DNA from: JBHJOF01 sp050330055
GTDB lineage: Bacteria > Pseudomonadota > Alphaproteobacteria > Kiloniellales > JAKSDN01
Length of the DNA: 23,929 bases
Direction of reading: 5' to 3'
NCBI GenBank assembly: GCA_050330055.1
Contig: JBHJOF010000329.1
Span: 1-23,929 of the forward strand
In this document: positions 1 to 7,553 of the stretch, in pieces
Numbering within the stretch: position 1 is the stretch's first letter
How the letters are laid out: each line of letters begins with the position of its first letter
Made by a program: the position numbers and the translations under genes
Notes under the pieces: model-generated
What the model was told of the DNA's origin: nothing
Databases searched by the model: none
Seen by the model: only the letters and a program-made list of their open reading frames with translations

Positions 1-997
1 GCAGGTGGGCGATGCAGGCCTCGAAGTCATCCTGGAAGCAGGCCACGGCGCTCGGCAACGCCCTCTCGTGGTCCTGGGCCAAGCCCTCGGCGAGGTCGCG
101 GGCGATGGCCCGGCTGGGCGCCTGGTAGGCGGCCTGGGCCCGGGCCTTGAAGTCCGGCCAGAGGTCCTCGGGAACCTTGGCGGCCAAGTTTCGCATGCGA
201 TGGGCCAGGCAGCGCTGGCGGGCCGAGCGCGGAAAGCAGGTCTCGATCGCCTTGATGATCCCCGGCGCGCCGTCCGAGACCACGAGCAGCGGATCGCCCA
301 GGCCGCGGCTCCGCATGTCCTGGAAGAAGGCGGAAACCGTCTCGGCATCCTCCTTGGAGCCGGCCATCAGCGCGAGCAGCACCTTCCTGCCCTCGGCTGT
401 GAAGCCCCAGGCCGACAGCACTGCCTCGCGCCGCTGGCCCGGCCGGATCCGCTCGGCGATGCCGTCGACGTAGAGATAGACGATGTCGTGCTCGCTCAGA
501 TCACGGCTGGCGAAGTCCTGGTAGTCAGCCCACAGCCGCTCGCCCAGCTCCGAGACCGCCGTGCGCGACAGCAGCAGCCGGCCGGCCTCGTCCTTGAAGG
601 CATCCTCGATGTCGCGCACCGAAAGCCCGCGCGCCAGCATCTCGATGGCCAGACCCTCCAGGGCCTCGCTGTGGCCCTTCAGATGCTGACGCAGCTCCGA
701 GCGGAAGGGCTCCGCCGTCCCAGCGACCTGGGGCATGGCGTAGTCGATGAAGCCCTCGGCGGTCTTCAGCCGGCCCTGACGAACCCCATTGCGATGACCG
801 CCGCCGGGCGGCGCGCCGTGCTCATAGTATTCCCGATCCAGGGCGTCGCGCACCTCCGCCTCAAGGCCTTCCTCGATGATCAGCCGCGTCGCCAGCTGAA
901 CCAGTTCCGTGCGACCAAAGCTCTCCGGACGACGACCTTCCATCAACTCTCGCAGGGCTTCACGGGTGCGATGCGATCCTGGTACTCTCTTCAACAT
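1..997 (-). CDS. IS256-family (mutator-type) transposase, 3' end cut by window edge
   Basis: Reading the minus strand from the ATG at 997 gives 332 open residues that run off the left edge. This is a DDE transposase that moves its own insertion sequence. Seen: the first catalytic Asp lies in YLYVDG (about residue 178) and the second in VVSDGAPG (about 242). These are followed by the family hallmark QRCLAHRMRNL (about 261-271). IS256 transposases are usually about 400 residues, so roughly 70 residues, including the catalytic Glu, lie outside the window. The start is supported by AAGGGAGG about 7 nt upstream. That ribosome site lies in a small GGAGG/CCTCC inverted repeat at 998-1009, which could limit translation. 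No frameshift is visible in the part present. The family call is firm; the individual IS name is not recognised. Confidence 0.95.
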   Translation of the reverse strand, partial: MLKRVPGSHRTREALRELMEGRRPESFGRTELVQLATRLIIEEGLEAEVRDALDREYYEHGAPPGGGHRNGVRQGRLKTAEGFIDYAMPQVAGTAEPFRSELRQHLKGHSEALEGLAIEMLARGLSVRDIEDAFKDEAGRLLLSRTAVSELGERLWADYQDFASRDLSEHDIVYLYVDGIAERIRPGQRREAVLSAWGFTAEGRKVLLALMAGSKEDAETVSAFFQDMRSRGLGDPLLVVSDGAPGIIKAIETCFPRSARQRCLAHRMRNLAAKVPEDLWPDFKARAQAAYQAPSRAIARDLAEGLAQDHERALPSAVACFQDDFEACIAHL

Positions 998-1091
998 GGA
1001 GGTGCCTCCCTTGCTGGGCCGGCACGCGCCAAGCCCGTTTGAGATTCAGCACCTCAAAGGATGCACCTCCTCCCCAATTCCCAGCAATCCT
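1..1091 (-). mobile_element. Partial IS256-family insertion sequence (5' end inside window)
   Basis: The element comprises the transposase gene plus a leader of about 90 bp. Only one end is in the window, so terminal inverted repeats and the 8-9 bp target duplication cannot be compared. The outer boundary near 1091 is an estimate: the next reading frame opens directly after a stop at 1091-1093, and base composition changes there. The leader also holds an inverted repeat, TTTGAG (1038-1043) and CTCAAA (1053-1058). Confidence 0.6.
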
Positions 1092-1102
1092 AGGACTTCA
1101 CC

Positions 1103-1678
1103 TTGATCGACCAAGCGCAAACACGTGAGTTTTGCAGTTATTGCCAGGATTTGCACGAATCTCGCCGAGGCGATCCTCATCTACGAGCGGAACTCCTCAA
1201 CCTTGGACGCGCGGCTACGACCCACATCGAAGGACTGCTTTCGCTTGCCGAGAATTTGCCCAAAGCCTTCGATGGCTTTACCAAAAATTACACGAAGTCT
1301 GAGCTGCAGACCATCCGAACGGGTTCCTCATTTACAAAGCAAATGGTCGACAAAGCTATGCGCGACATTCTGTTGGTTGCAGCCCGGCTTTTTCGCGACC
1401 ACCCGTATGTGGGCAAGTGGCCTGACCGCAAAGAACTTCCAAACTCATTCATACTTCGGATGACGCTTTGCGCATACGTTCTTTCACTGCGCTGGATTTC
1501 GGTAGGTGGTGCTAGGAATGTCGCTAGAGAGAAAATACGAAACGACATGGTCGATGTGATGTTTGCAGCATGTGGCACATACTTTGACGGTGTGCTAACT
1601 GCGGATAGGAAGGTGCATGATATCCATATGGAAGCCGCCGCGTGGCTTGCTCTAGCGTTTTCACCAGAAGCCAACTAG
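1103..1678 (+). pseudogene. Lower-GC accessory ORF with PIN-like C-terminus, probably 5'-truncated by the IS
   Basis: An open frame of 191 codons begins at a TTG at 1103, just after an in-frame stop at 1091-1093 and just inside the presumed IS boundary. No ATG or clear ribosome site precedes it, so the N-terminus was probably removed by the IS insertion. The C-terminal 45 residues read NDMVDVMFAACGTYFDG then LTADRKVHDIH. This resembles the last acidic motif of PIN-like nucleases, but the N-terminal Asp motif of that fold is missing. The codon usage is clearly AT-richer than in the metabolic genes nearby, suggesting horizontal acquisition. The PIN relationship is inference from the motif alone. 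The ORF could also be an unrelated hypothetical protein with a TTG start. Confidence 0.5.
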
Positions 1679-1758
1679 ACGAACTTCACTACGAATTTTC
1701 ATACTCATCGCATCAGATGCTCAAGCTGAAGGGCCCGGACCAGGTGAAGTTTCAAGGC

Positions 1759-2874
1759 ATGATCGCCGCTTGGCCGAAAATCGTCGTCATTGGCGCCGGG
1801 ATCGTCGGTGCGTCCATTGCCTATCACCTGGCGCGCCGTGGCGCACGCGTCACCCTGGTCGACAAAGGCCATCCCGCCGTCGAGGTAACCGGCAAGGCCT
1901 TCGCCTGGATCAACGTTTCGCACGGCATTCCAGAGCCCTACTCCCAGCTGCGCCATCTCGCGATCCAGGAATACCGCAGGATCGAGCAAGAGCTTGGGCC
2001 GGCGCTGCGGGTCGATTGGTGCGGCGCCCTGACATGGACCGCCGACCTGGCCGAGACTGAGCGCTTCGCCCGCGAGCATGCGGCGTGGGGCTATGATGTC
2101 CGACTGGTCGGGCGCGACGAGATTGCGGCGCTGGAGCCAAACCTGATCGAGCCTCCCGATTACGCCGCCTTTGCGGCCAGCGAAGGCGCGGTCGAACCAA
2201 CCGCTGCAACACAGGCCCTCGTCGAAGGCGCACGCTTGGCAGGCGCCGAAATCCGACTCGCGACCGAGGTGGCGGCGATCACAGCGCATGATCGAAGGAT
2301 TACAGGCATTCGCACGGCGGAAGGAGCAATAGCGGCCGACCTGGTCATAGTGGCGGCGGGCACAGGCGCCGGCGCACTTTGCGGACCGCTTGGCGTTGTC
2401 CTGCCGGTCGAAGCCTCACCGGCCATTTTGCTGCGGTTCAGGACGACCGGCAGGCTGGTCAACAGGGTAATCTCGTCTCCCGACATGGAGGTGCGGCAAA
2501 CCTCGGATTGCCGCCTCTTGGCGGCCGAGGACTACATCGACCGCTCACCGGACAACGGACCAGACGCGATCGCGGAACGCGCGCTCGCTGCGATCAGGCA
2601 AAGCGTGCGTAACGGAGACGGCGTTGCATTGGAAGACGTCCGTACCGGCCTGCGCCCCATTCCTACTGACGACTTGCCGATCGTCGGCTTCGTCTCGAAG
2701 GTCGACGGGCTCTACGCCGCCGTCATGCATGCCGGCGTAACCATGGCCCCGATCATTGGCCGCCTCGTTACAGCCGAAATCCTTGACGGCGCCGAGGTGA
2801 AGGCGCTTCGGCCCTGTCGTCTGGAGCGCTTCGCTGCAGGATCGCCTGCGATCGAGAGCTACCCTGGCGCGTGA
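1759..2874 (+). CDS. FAD-dependent oxidoreductase, DAO/DadA superfamily
   Basis: A protein of 371 residues of the D-amino-acid/glycine/sarcosine oxidase superfamily, which oxidises amines or amino acids using FAD. Seen: a Rossmann dinucleotide site IVVIGAGIVGASIAYHLARR at the N-terminus (GAGIVG, residues 12-17), an acidic end to the second strand (LVDKG), and the C-terminal FAD-binding segment GLRPIPTDDLPIVG followed by GLYAAVMHAGVTMAP. The frame is open upstream to 1642, overlapping the preceding ORF. The ATG at 1759 is preferred because it puts the Rossmann strand at the usual distance from the start. The gene stands alone and is convergent with the next operon. Its codon bias is less extreme than that of the neighbours, so it may belong to the acquired block. 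The substrate cannot be told from sequence. Confidence 0.88.
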   Translation: MIAAWPKIVVIGAGIVGASIAYHLARRGARVTLVDKGHPAVEVTGKAFAWINVSHGIPEPYSQLRHLAIQEYRRIEQELGPALRVDWCGALTWTADLAETERFAREHAAWGYDVRLVGRDEIAALEPNLIEPPDYAAFAASEGAVEPTAATQALVEGARLAGAEIRLATEVAAITAHDRRITGIRTAEGAIAADLVIVAAGTGAGALCGPLGVVLPVEASPAILLRFRTTGRLVNRVISSPDMEVRQTSDCRLLAAEDYIDRSPDNGPDAIAERALAAIRQSVRNGDGVALEDVRTGLRPIPTDDLPIVGFVSKVDGLYAAVMHAGVTMAPIIGRLVTAEILDGAEVKALRPCRLERFAAGSPAIESYPGA

Positions 2875-2886
2875 TGATTTCAGGTA

Positions 2887-3915
2887 CTAGGCCGCGCTGG
2901 TCTGCGCCTCGACCGGCGCCTCTTCCTCCGGAAACACTGGATAGAGCCCCTGGCTGCGGCCGAGCTGCTGCACCAGGGCCAGCACCGCGTCGATGTGCGG
3001 CGTCGGCACCTCGACCAGGCGGCCCATCTCCTGCACCGCGGTGACCAGCGCATCGATCTCCATGGCGCGGCCGCGCTCCAGGTCCTGCAGCATCGAGGTC
3101 TTGTGCGCGCCGACGCGCGCGGCGCCGTTGATGCGGCGCTCGATGTCGACGCGGAAGGAGGCGCCGAGCCTGCGCGCGATGACCTCTCCCTCCGCCATCA
3201 TGGCGCGGGCCAGCGCCCGCGTGCCGGGGTCGGTCGCAATGACGTCGAGCGTGGCGCGGGTCAAGGCGCTGATCGGGTTGAAGCAGAGATTGCCCCAGAG
3301 CTTCAGCCAGATCTCGTCGCGGATCGCCTCCAGCACCGGCGCCTTGAAGCCGCCGGCCTCCAGCGCTTCGCCCAAGCGCTTGCAGCGCTCGGACGCGCTG
3401 CCGTCGGGCTCGCCGAGCGCGAACTTGTCGCCATAGATGTGCGTGATGACGCCGGGCGCGGTGATCTCGGTCGCCGGATAGACGACGCAGCCGATCGCCC
3501 GCTCGGGCCCGATCACCCGCCACTGGCGCTCGCCCGGATCGACGCTTTGCAGACGTAAGTCGTTGTATGGCTCGGCGAGGCCGTGGAAGTACCACCAGGG
3601 CACGCCGTTCTGGCAGGTGACGACGGCCGTGTCGGGGCCGAGCAGCGGGCGCATCTGCTCCGCCGCTTCCCAGGCCTGATGCGCCTTCAGCGCCACGATG
3701 ACGTAGTCCTGCGGGCCGAGCTCGGCCGGGTCGCTGGTCGCGGTGAAGCGCGCCACCCGCTTTCCCTCGTCGGCCTCGAGCGTGAGCCCATCGGTGCGGA
3801 TCGCCGCCAGGTGGGCGCCGCGGGCGACCAGCGAGACCTCGACGCCCGGCGCCTGTGCCAGGCCGATCGCGAGATAGCCACCGATGGCGCCGGCACCGTA
3901 GATGCAAACCTTCAT
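2887..3915 (-). CDS. Ketopantoate reductase (PanE/ApbA)-family dehydrogenase
   Basis: A protein of 342 residues with an NAD(P)-binding GAGAIGG motif (residues 7-13). The C-terminal ketopantoate-reductase domain carries the family Lys in WLKLWGNLCFN (about 205), the following Asn residues (about 209 and 213), and the catalytic-type Glu in RGRAMEID (about 286). The family reduces 2-oxoacids such as ketopantoate. The start at 3915 is chosen over the in-frame ATG at 3936 because GGAG lies about 9 nt upstream and it begins directly with MKVCIYG. The gene lies 42 bp downstream of mtkB on the same strand, so it is probably the last gene of the sga-mtk operon. It need not be the pantothenate enzyme: the context suggests a different 2-oxoacid, perhaps hydroxypyruvate or a related C3 compound, which is inference. 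Confidence 0.85.
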   Translation of the reverse strand: MKVCIYGAGAIGGYLAIGLAQAPGVEVSLVARGAHLAAIRTDGLTLEADEGKRVARFTATSDPAELGPQDYVIVALKAHQAWEAAEQMRPLLGPDTAVVTCQNGVPWWYFHGLAEPYNDLRLQSVDPGERQWRVIGPERAIGCVVYPATEITAPGVITHIYGDKFALGEPDGSASERCKRLGEALEAGGFKAPVLEAIRDEIWLKLWGNLCFNPISALTRATLDVIATDPGTRALARAMMAEGEVIARRLGASFRVDIERRINGAARVGAHKTSMLQDLERGRAMEIDALVTAVQEMGRLVEVPTPHIDAVLALVQQLGRSQGLYPVFPEEEAPVEAQTSAA

Positions 3916-3957
3916 GCCGTGCTCTCCTGCACTCATGTACTTCTCGGGCGGGGCGCC

Positions 3958-4848
3958 TCAGGCCGCCTTTTTCAGCATCATGGCCATGGTCGCCCCCAGC
4001 TCGGAGGGGTTGGGTGCGACCGTGACGCCGGCCTCTTGAAGTATCTCGACTTTCTCGTGCGCGCTCTCGCCGAAGGCGGAGATGATGGCGCCGGCGTGGC
4101 CCATCTTGCGCCCCTTGGGCGCGGACAGGCCGGCCACATAGGCAACCACCGGCTTGCGCATCTCCTCGCGGATGAAGCGCGCCGCCTCGGCCTCCTGCGG
4201 GCCGCCGATCTCGCCGATCATCATGACGGCGTCGGTGCCAGGATCGGCCTCGAAGAGCTCCAGCACGTCGCGGAACGAGCTGCCGTTGATCGGGTCGCCG
4301 CCGATGCCGACGCTGGTCGAGACGCCGATGCCGAGCGCCTGCATCTGCGAGGCCGCCTCGTAGCCCAGCGTGCCCGAGCGGCCGACGATGCCGACCCGGC
4401 CGGGCAGGTAGATGTGCCCCGGCATGATGCCCATCATGGCCTTGCCCGGGCTGATCACGCCGGCGCAGTTCGGCCCGACCAGGCGCATGCGGCGCTCCTT
4501 GCGATAGCGCCGCATGTAGCGCTTTACCCGGATCATGTCCTGCGCGGGGATGCCGTCGGTGATGCAGACGCAGAGCTCGATGCCGGCGTCGGCCGCCTCC
4601 ATGATCGAATCGGCGGCGAAAGGCGGCGGCACGAAGACCGCGCTCGCTGTCGCGCCGGTCTCGGCGACTGCACGCTTCACGGTGTCGAAGACCGGCAGGC
4701 CGAGATGTTTGCTGCCGCCCTTGCCGGGAGTCACGCCGCCCACGACCTTGGTGCCGTAGGCGAGCATCTCTTCGGCATGGAAGCTGCCGATGCGGCCGGT
4801 GAAGCCCTGCACCAGGACCGGCGTGGTCTCGTCCAGAAGGATGCTCAT
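3958..4848 (-). CDS. mtkB: Malate-CoA ligase alpha subunit
   Basis: A protein of 296 residues of the succinyl-CoA synthetase alpha family. With MtkA it forms malyl-CoA from malate, CoA and ATP in the serine cycle. Seen: the CoA-binding N-terminus LVQGFTGRIG, VGPNCAGVISPG, the loop SVGIGGDPINGSSF, and the active-site phospho-His in KMGHAGAI (His251). The segment VKRYMRRYRKER (about 108-119), the phrase CAGVISPGKAMMGIMPGHIYLPG in parts, and INGSS instead of IPGSN match remembered methylotroph MtkB rather than SucD. The start codon overlaps the mtkA stop as ATGA (4845-4848), implying translational coupling and equal subunit supply. A succinyl-CoA synthetase role is the alternative; both the residue pattern and the sga neighbour argue against it. 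Confidence 0.92.
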   Translation of the reverse strand: MSILLDETTPVLVQGFTGRIGSFHAEEMLAYGTKVVGGVTPGKGGSKHLGLPVFDTVKRAVAETGATASAVFVPPPFAADSIMEAADAGIELCVCITDGIPAQDMIRVKRYMRRYRKERRMRLVGPNCAGVISPGKAMMGIMPGHIYLPGRVGIVGRSGTLGYEAASQMQALGIGVSTSVGIGGDPINGSSFRDVLELFEADPGTDAVMMIGEIGGPQEAEAARFIREEMRKPVVAYVAGLSAPKGRKMGHAGAIISAFGESAHEKVEILQEAGVTVAPNPSELGATMAMMLKKAA

Positions 4849-6032
4849 TTCACAGTCTCCCTGCGCTTGCTGCTGCGCCAGGCGGCGACCACCTTGTCGG
4901 CCGCCTCGGCCAGGGTCGTCGCGGTGATGATGGGATAGCCGCTCTCCTGCAGGATCTTGAAGCCCTGCTCGACGTTGGTGCCGGCCAGGCGCACCACGAG
5001 CGGCAGCGGCATCTCGACCTTGCCGAGCGCCTGCACGATGCCCTCGGCCACCCAGTCGCAGCGGTTGATGCCGGCGAAGATGTTGACCAGCACCGCCTCG
5101 ACGCCCTCGTCCGAGAGCACCAGGTTGAAAGCCTTGGCGACCCGCTCTGGCGTGGCGCCGCCGCCGATGTCGAGGAAGTTGGCCGGTTCGCCGCCGGCGT
5201 GCTTGATCATGTCCATGGTCGCCATGGCGAGACCGGCGCCGTTGATGATGCAGCCGATCTGGCCGTCCAAGCCGACGTAGCTGAGCCCGCGGTCGGCGGC
5301 GCGCATCTCGCGCGGATCCTCCTGCGACTTGTCGCGCAGCTCGGAGATCTGCGGCCGGCGGAAGAGCGCGTTGTCGTCGAACGACATCTTGGCGTCGAGC
5401 GCCAAGAGCTTGCCCTCGCCGGTCAGCACCAGCGGGTTGATCTCCACCATGGTTGCGTCGAGGTCGCGGAAGGCGCGGTAGCAGCCGAGAATAGTCTCGA
5501 CCGCCTGCGGCAGCTGCGACCCCTCCAGGCCGAGGGCGAAGGCGACCTCGCGCGCCTCGAAGGGCTGCATGCCGACCGCCGGCTCGATGCTGACGCGGAA
5601 GATGGTCTCGGGCCGCGCTTGCGAGATCTCCTCGATCTCCATGCCGCCCGCGGCCGAGGCCACCACCATGATGCGCTCGCTGCTGCGGTCGAGCACGAAA
5701 CCCAGGTAGAACTCCCGCACGATCTCGGTCGCGGCCTCGACGTAGAGGCGGTGCACCAGCTTGCCGCGCGCGCCGGTCTGATGGGTGACCAGACGCTTGC
5801 CGAGCAGCGCGTCGGCCGCGTCCCAGACCGCGTGCTCGTCGGCGCAGAGCTTGATGCCGCCGGCCTTGCCGCGCGCGCCCGAGTGGATCTGCGCCTTGAC
5901 CGCCCAGCGCGCGCCGCCGATCTCGTGCGCCCGATAGGCCGCCTGCTCCGGGCTGTAGGCCAGCCCGCCGCGCGGGATCGGCACGCCGAAGCCGGCGAGC
6001 AGCTCCTTGGCCTGATATTCGTGAATGTCCAT
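4845..6032 (-). CDS. mtkA: Malate-CoA ligase beta subunit
   Basis: A protein of 395 residues with an N-terminal ATP-grasp fold (MDIHEYQAKELLAGFGVPIP; AVKAQIHSGARGKAGGIKL) and a C-terminal CoA-ligase domain (GCIINGAGLAMATMD, FLDIGGGA, VNIFAGINRCDWVAEG). It binds ATP and malate and pairs with MtkB. NRCDWVAEG and the FDDNALFRR segment agree with methylotroph MtkA rather than SucC as remembered. The frame is open to 6110, but MDIHEYQ is the standard start of the family and GGAG lies 9 nt before the ATG at 6032. The gene follows sgaA after a 130-bp gap containing a perfect hairpin (6061-6085) and is translationally coupled to mtkB. Confidence 0.93.
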   Translation of the reverse strand: MDIHEYQAKELLAGFGVPIPRGGLAYSPEQAAYRAHEIGGARWAVKAQIHSGARGKAGGIKLCADEHAVWDAADALLGKRLVTHQTGARGKLVHRLYVEAATEIVREFYLGFVLDRSSERIMVVASAAGGMEIEEISQARPETIFRVSIEPAVGMQPFEAREVAFALGLEGSQLPQAVETILGCYRAFRDLDATMVEINPLVLTGEGKLLALDAKMSFDDNALFRRPQISELRDKSQEDPREMRAADRGLSYVGLDGQIGCIINGAGLAMATMDMIKHAGGEPANFLDIGGGATPERVAKAFNLVLSDEGVEAVLVNIFAGINRCDWVAEGIVQALGKVEMPLPLVVRLAGTNVEQGFKILQESGYPIITATTLAEAADKVVAAWRSSKRRETVK

Positions 6033-6060
6033 AGCCGTCCACTCCGCAAACTGCGGCTGT

Positions 6061-6085
6061 CCTGCGCGGCTGCCTGCCGCGCAGG
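6061..6085 (-). promoter_or_regulatory. Perfect 10-bp hairpin in the sgaA-mtkA gap
   Basis: CCTGCGCGGC at 6061-6070 and GCCGCGCAGG at 6076-6085 are exact reverse complements around a 5-nt loop. No T-run follows on the minus strand, so it is not a classic intrinsic terminator. It lies 28 bp before the mtkA start codon. It could be an attenuator, an mRNA-processing or stability element, or a protein site. Confidence 0.5.
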
Positions 6086-6162
6086 TCTGCACCTGCTGTT
6101 GCTTGATCAATCGGGTGGCGCGGCCGGGTCGCCCGGTCCGCGCCGCCGATCCTTCGGCCGCC

Positions 6163-7371
6163 TTACATCGCGGCCGCCACCGCCTTGCCGAGATCGACCG
6201 GCTTCGCGGTCTTGCGGTAATACTCCTGCGCCGCCGCCACGCCGCTGCCGGCTTCGACGTCGATGCCGAGGTCGCGCATCGCCATCTCGGCGCCGGCCAG
6301 CGCCTGCAGCAGCATGAGATCGTTCAGGCTGCCCAGGTGACCGATGCGGAACACCTTGCCGGCGACCTTGGAGAGGCCGAGGCCGAGCGACAGGTTGTAA
6401 CGGAGGTAGGCCAGCTTCGCGACGTCGTTGCCGTTGAAGCCCTCGGGCACGCAGATCGCGCTCACCGTGTCCGAGTACCACTTGGGCTCCTTGGCGCAGA
6501 GCGTGAGGCCCCAGGCATCGACCGCCCGGCGCACGCCCTCGGCCAGGCGATGGTGCCGGGCGAAGACGTTGTCGAGGCCCTCGGCCAGCAGCATGTCGAC
6601 CGAGCCGCGCAGGCCGCGCAGCAGCGTGGTGGCCGGCGTGTAGGGGAAGAAGCCGTCCTTATTGGTCCGCATCATGTCGCCGAAGTCGAAGAAGCAGCGC
6701 GGGCATTTGGCTGTCTTATAGGCCTCGAGCGCCTTCGGGCTGGCGCCGACGATCGAGAGGCCGGTCGGCAGCATGAAGCCCTTCTGCGAACCGCTGACCG
6801 CCAGGTCGACGCCCCACTCGTCCATGCGGAAGTCGATCGAGGCGATCGAGCTGACGCCGTCGACCATCAGCAGGGCCGGATGCTCGAGGTCGTCCAGCAC
6901 CTTGCGCACGGCGGCGACGTCGCTGGTGACACCGGTCGCGGTCTCGTTGTGGCAGACCAGCACCGCCTTGATCTCGTGGCCCTTGTCGGCCTCGAGCAGA
7001 GCGGCGTAGCGGTCGACCGGGACGCCCTCGCCCCACTCGACCTCAAGCGCCTCGACGCGGAGGCCGTGGCGCTGGCAGAGGTCGACCCAGAGATGGGAGA
7101 ACTGGCCGAACACCGAGGCCAGCACCTTGTCGCCGGGCGACAGCGTGTTGGTGATCGCCGCCTCCCAACCGCCGGTGCCAGAGCCGGGGAAGAGGAAGAT
7201 CTGGCCGCTCTCGGTCTTGAAGACTTTCTTCAGGTCGCGGAACAGTCCCAGCGTGAAGGCCGGGAAGTCGGGAGCTCGCTGATCCTCCAGGGCAACGTCC
7301 ATGGCCCGGCGCAGCGCGTCGGGCAGGTTGGTTGGGCCGGGGATGAACAGGGCATTGCGTCCGGGCGTCAT
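6163..7371 (-). CDS. sgaA: Serine-glyoxylate aminotransferase (class V, PLP)
   Basis: A protein of 402 residues that moves the amino group of serine to glyoxylate, giving hydroxypyruvate and glycine, an early step of the serine cycle. Seen: the N-terminal signature GRNALFIPGPTNLP, FPGSGTGGWEAA (about 61-72), the Asp that contacts the PLP ring in MVDGVSS (about 171), the Schiff-base Lys in SGSQKGFMLP (about 197), and the C-terminal VFRIGHLGSLND. The length fits the family. The frame is open to 7524, but the ATG at 7371 has GGGAGGG just upstream and begins at the conserved MTPGRN. The related aspartate-glyoxylate aminotransferase BhcA is an alternative; the mtkAB neighbours favour the serine enzyme. 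It is divergent from the LysR gene, its likely regulator. Confidence 0.9.
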   Translation of the reverse strand: MTPGRNALFIPGPTNLPDALRRAMDVALEDQRAPDFPAFTLGLFRDLKKVFKTESGQIFLFPGSGTGGWEAAITNTLSPGDKVLASVFGQFSHLWVDLCQRHGLRVEALEVEWGEGVPVDRYAALLEADKGHEIKAVLVCHNETATGVTSDVAAVRKVLDDLEHPALLMVDGVSSIASIDFRMDEWGVDLAVSGSQKGFMLPTGLSIVGASPKALEAYKTAKCPRCFFDFGDMMRTNKDGFFPYTPATTLLRGLRGSVDMLLAEGLDNVFARHHRLAEGVRRAVDAWGLTLCAKEPKWYSDTVSAICVPEGFNGNDVAKLAYLRYNLSLGLGLSKVAGKVFRIGHLGSLNDLMLLQALAGAEMAMRDLGIDVEAGSGVAAAQEYYRKTAKPVDLGKAVAAAM

Positions 7372-7461
7372 GCGTCCCTCCCTTATCTTGTTGGAATGCT
7401 TACAAATATCGAGCCGGGCTCGCTCCAGGGTCCGCTGCACGGCCGCCCGCGGGCGCCCTGG

Positions 7462-7478
7462 GGAGCACCTCCTGCTCC
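7462..7478. promoter_or_regulatory. Inverted repeat in the sgaA/lysR intergenic region
   Basis: GGAGCA (7462-7467) and TGCTCC (7473-7478) are an exact 6-bp inverted repeat with a 5-bp spacer, 91 bp upstream of the sgaA start. It may be an activator or operator site, or chance in GC-rich DNA. Confidence 0.3.
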
Positions 7479-7518
7479 TAGCGTGGCTTATCCCAACAGA
7501 AGACGGTGCGCGTGTGAA

Positions 7519-7547
7519 TTGCACTTAATCTCATACAGCGATAAGAT
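7519..7547 (+). promoter_or_regulatory. Candidate lysR promoter, leaderless geometry
   Basis: TTGCAC (7519-7524) and TAAGAT (7542-7547) are separated by exactly 17 bp. Transcription would begin about 6-7 nt later, at the ATG at 7554, and no Shine-Dalgarno sequence precedes that ATG. The -35 match is partial (3 of 6), so this is a candidate only. Confidence 0.4.
7528..7547. promoter_or_regulatory. Candidate LysR-type operator
   Basis: ATCTCAT (7528-7534) and ATAAGAT (7541-7547) form an inverted repeat with one mismatch around a 6-bp spacer. It overlaps the putative lysR -10 and lies in the divergent gap. That is the usual place for a LysR-family site that represses its own gene and activates the opposite one. 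Confidence 0.4.
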
Positions 7548-7553
7548 TTTGTT

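Noticed and set aside
5..1042. 345-codon open frame on the plus strand
   Set aside because: It is antisense to the IS256 transposase, whose DDE motifs are clear on the minus strand. The plus frame has no recognisable domain.
3958..6032. Succinyl-CoA synthetase (sucCD) as the identity of the ligase pair
   Set aside because: Diagnostic segments (VKRYMRRYRKER, INGSS, NRCDWVAEG) match malate-CoA ligase, and sgaA is directly upstream.
3958..6042. 694-codon minus-strand frame suggesting a fused ligase
   Set aside because: Only its last 296 codons (mtkB) are real. The upstream part is out of frame with mtkA, which is open in its own frame and ends in an ATGA overlap.
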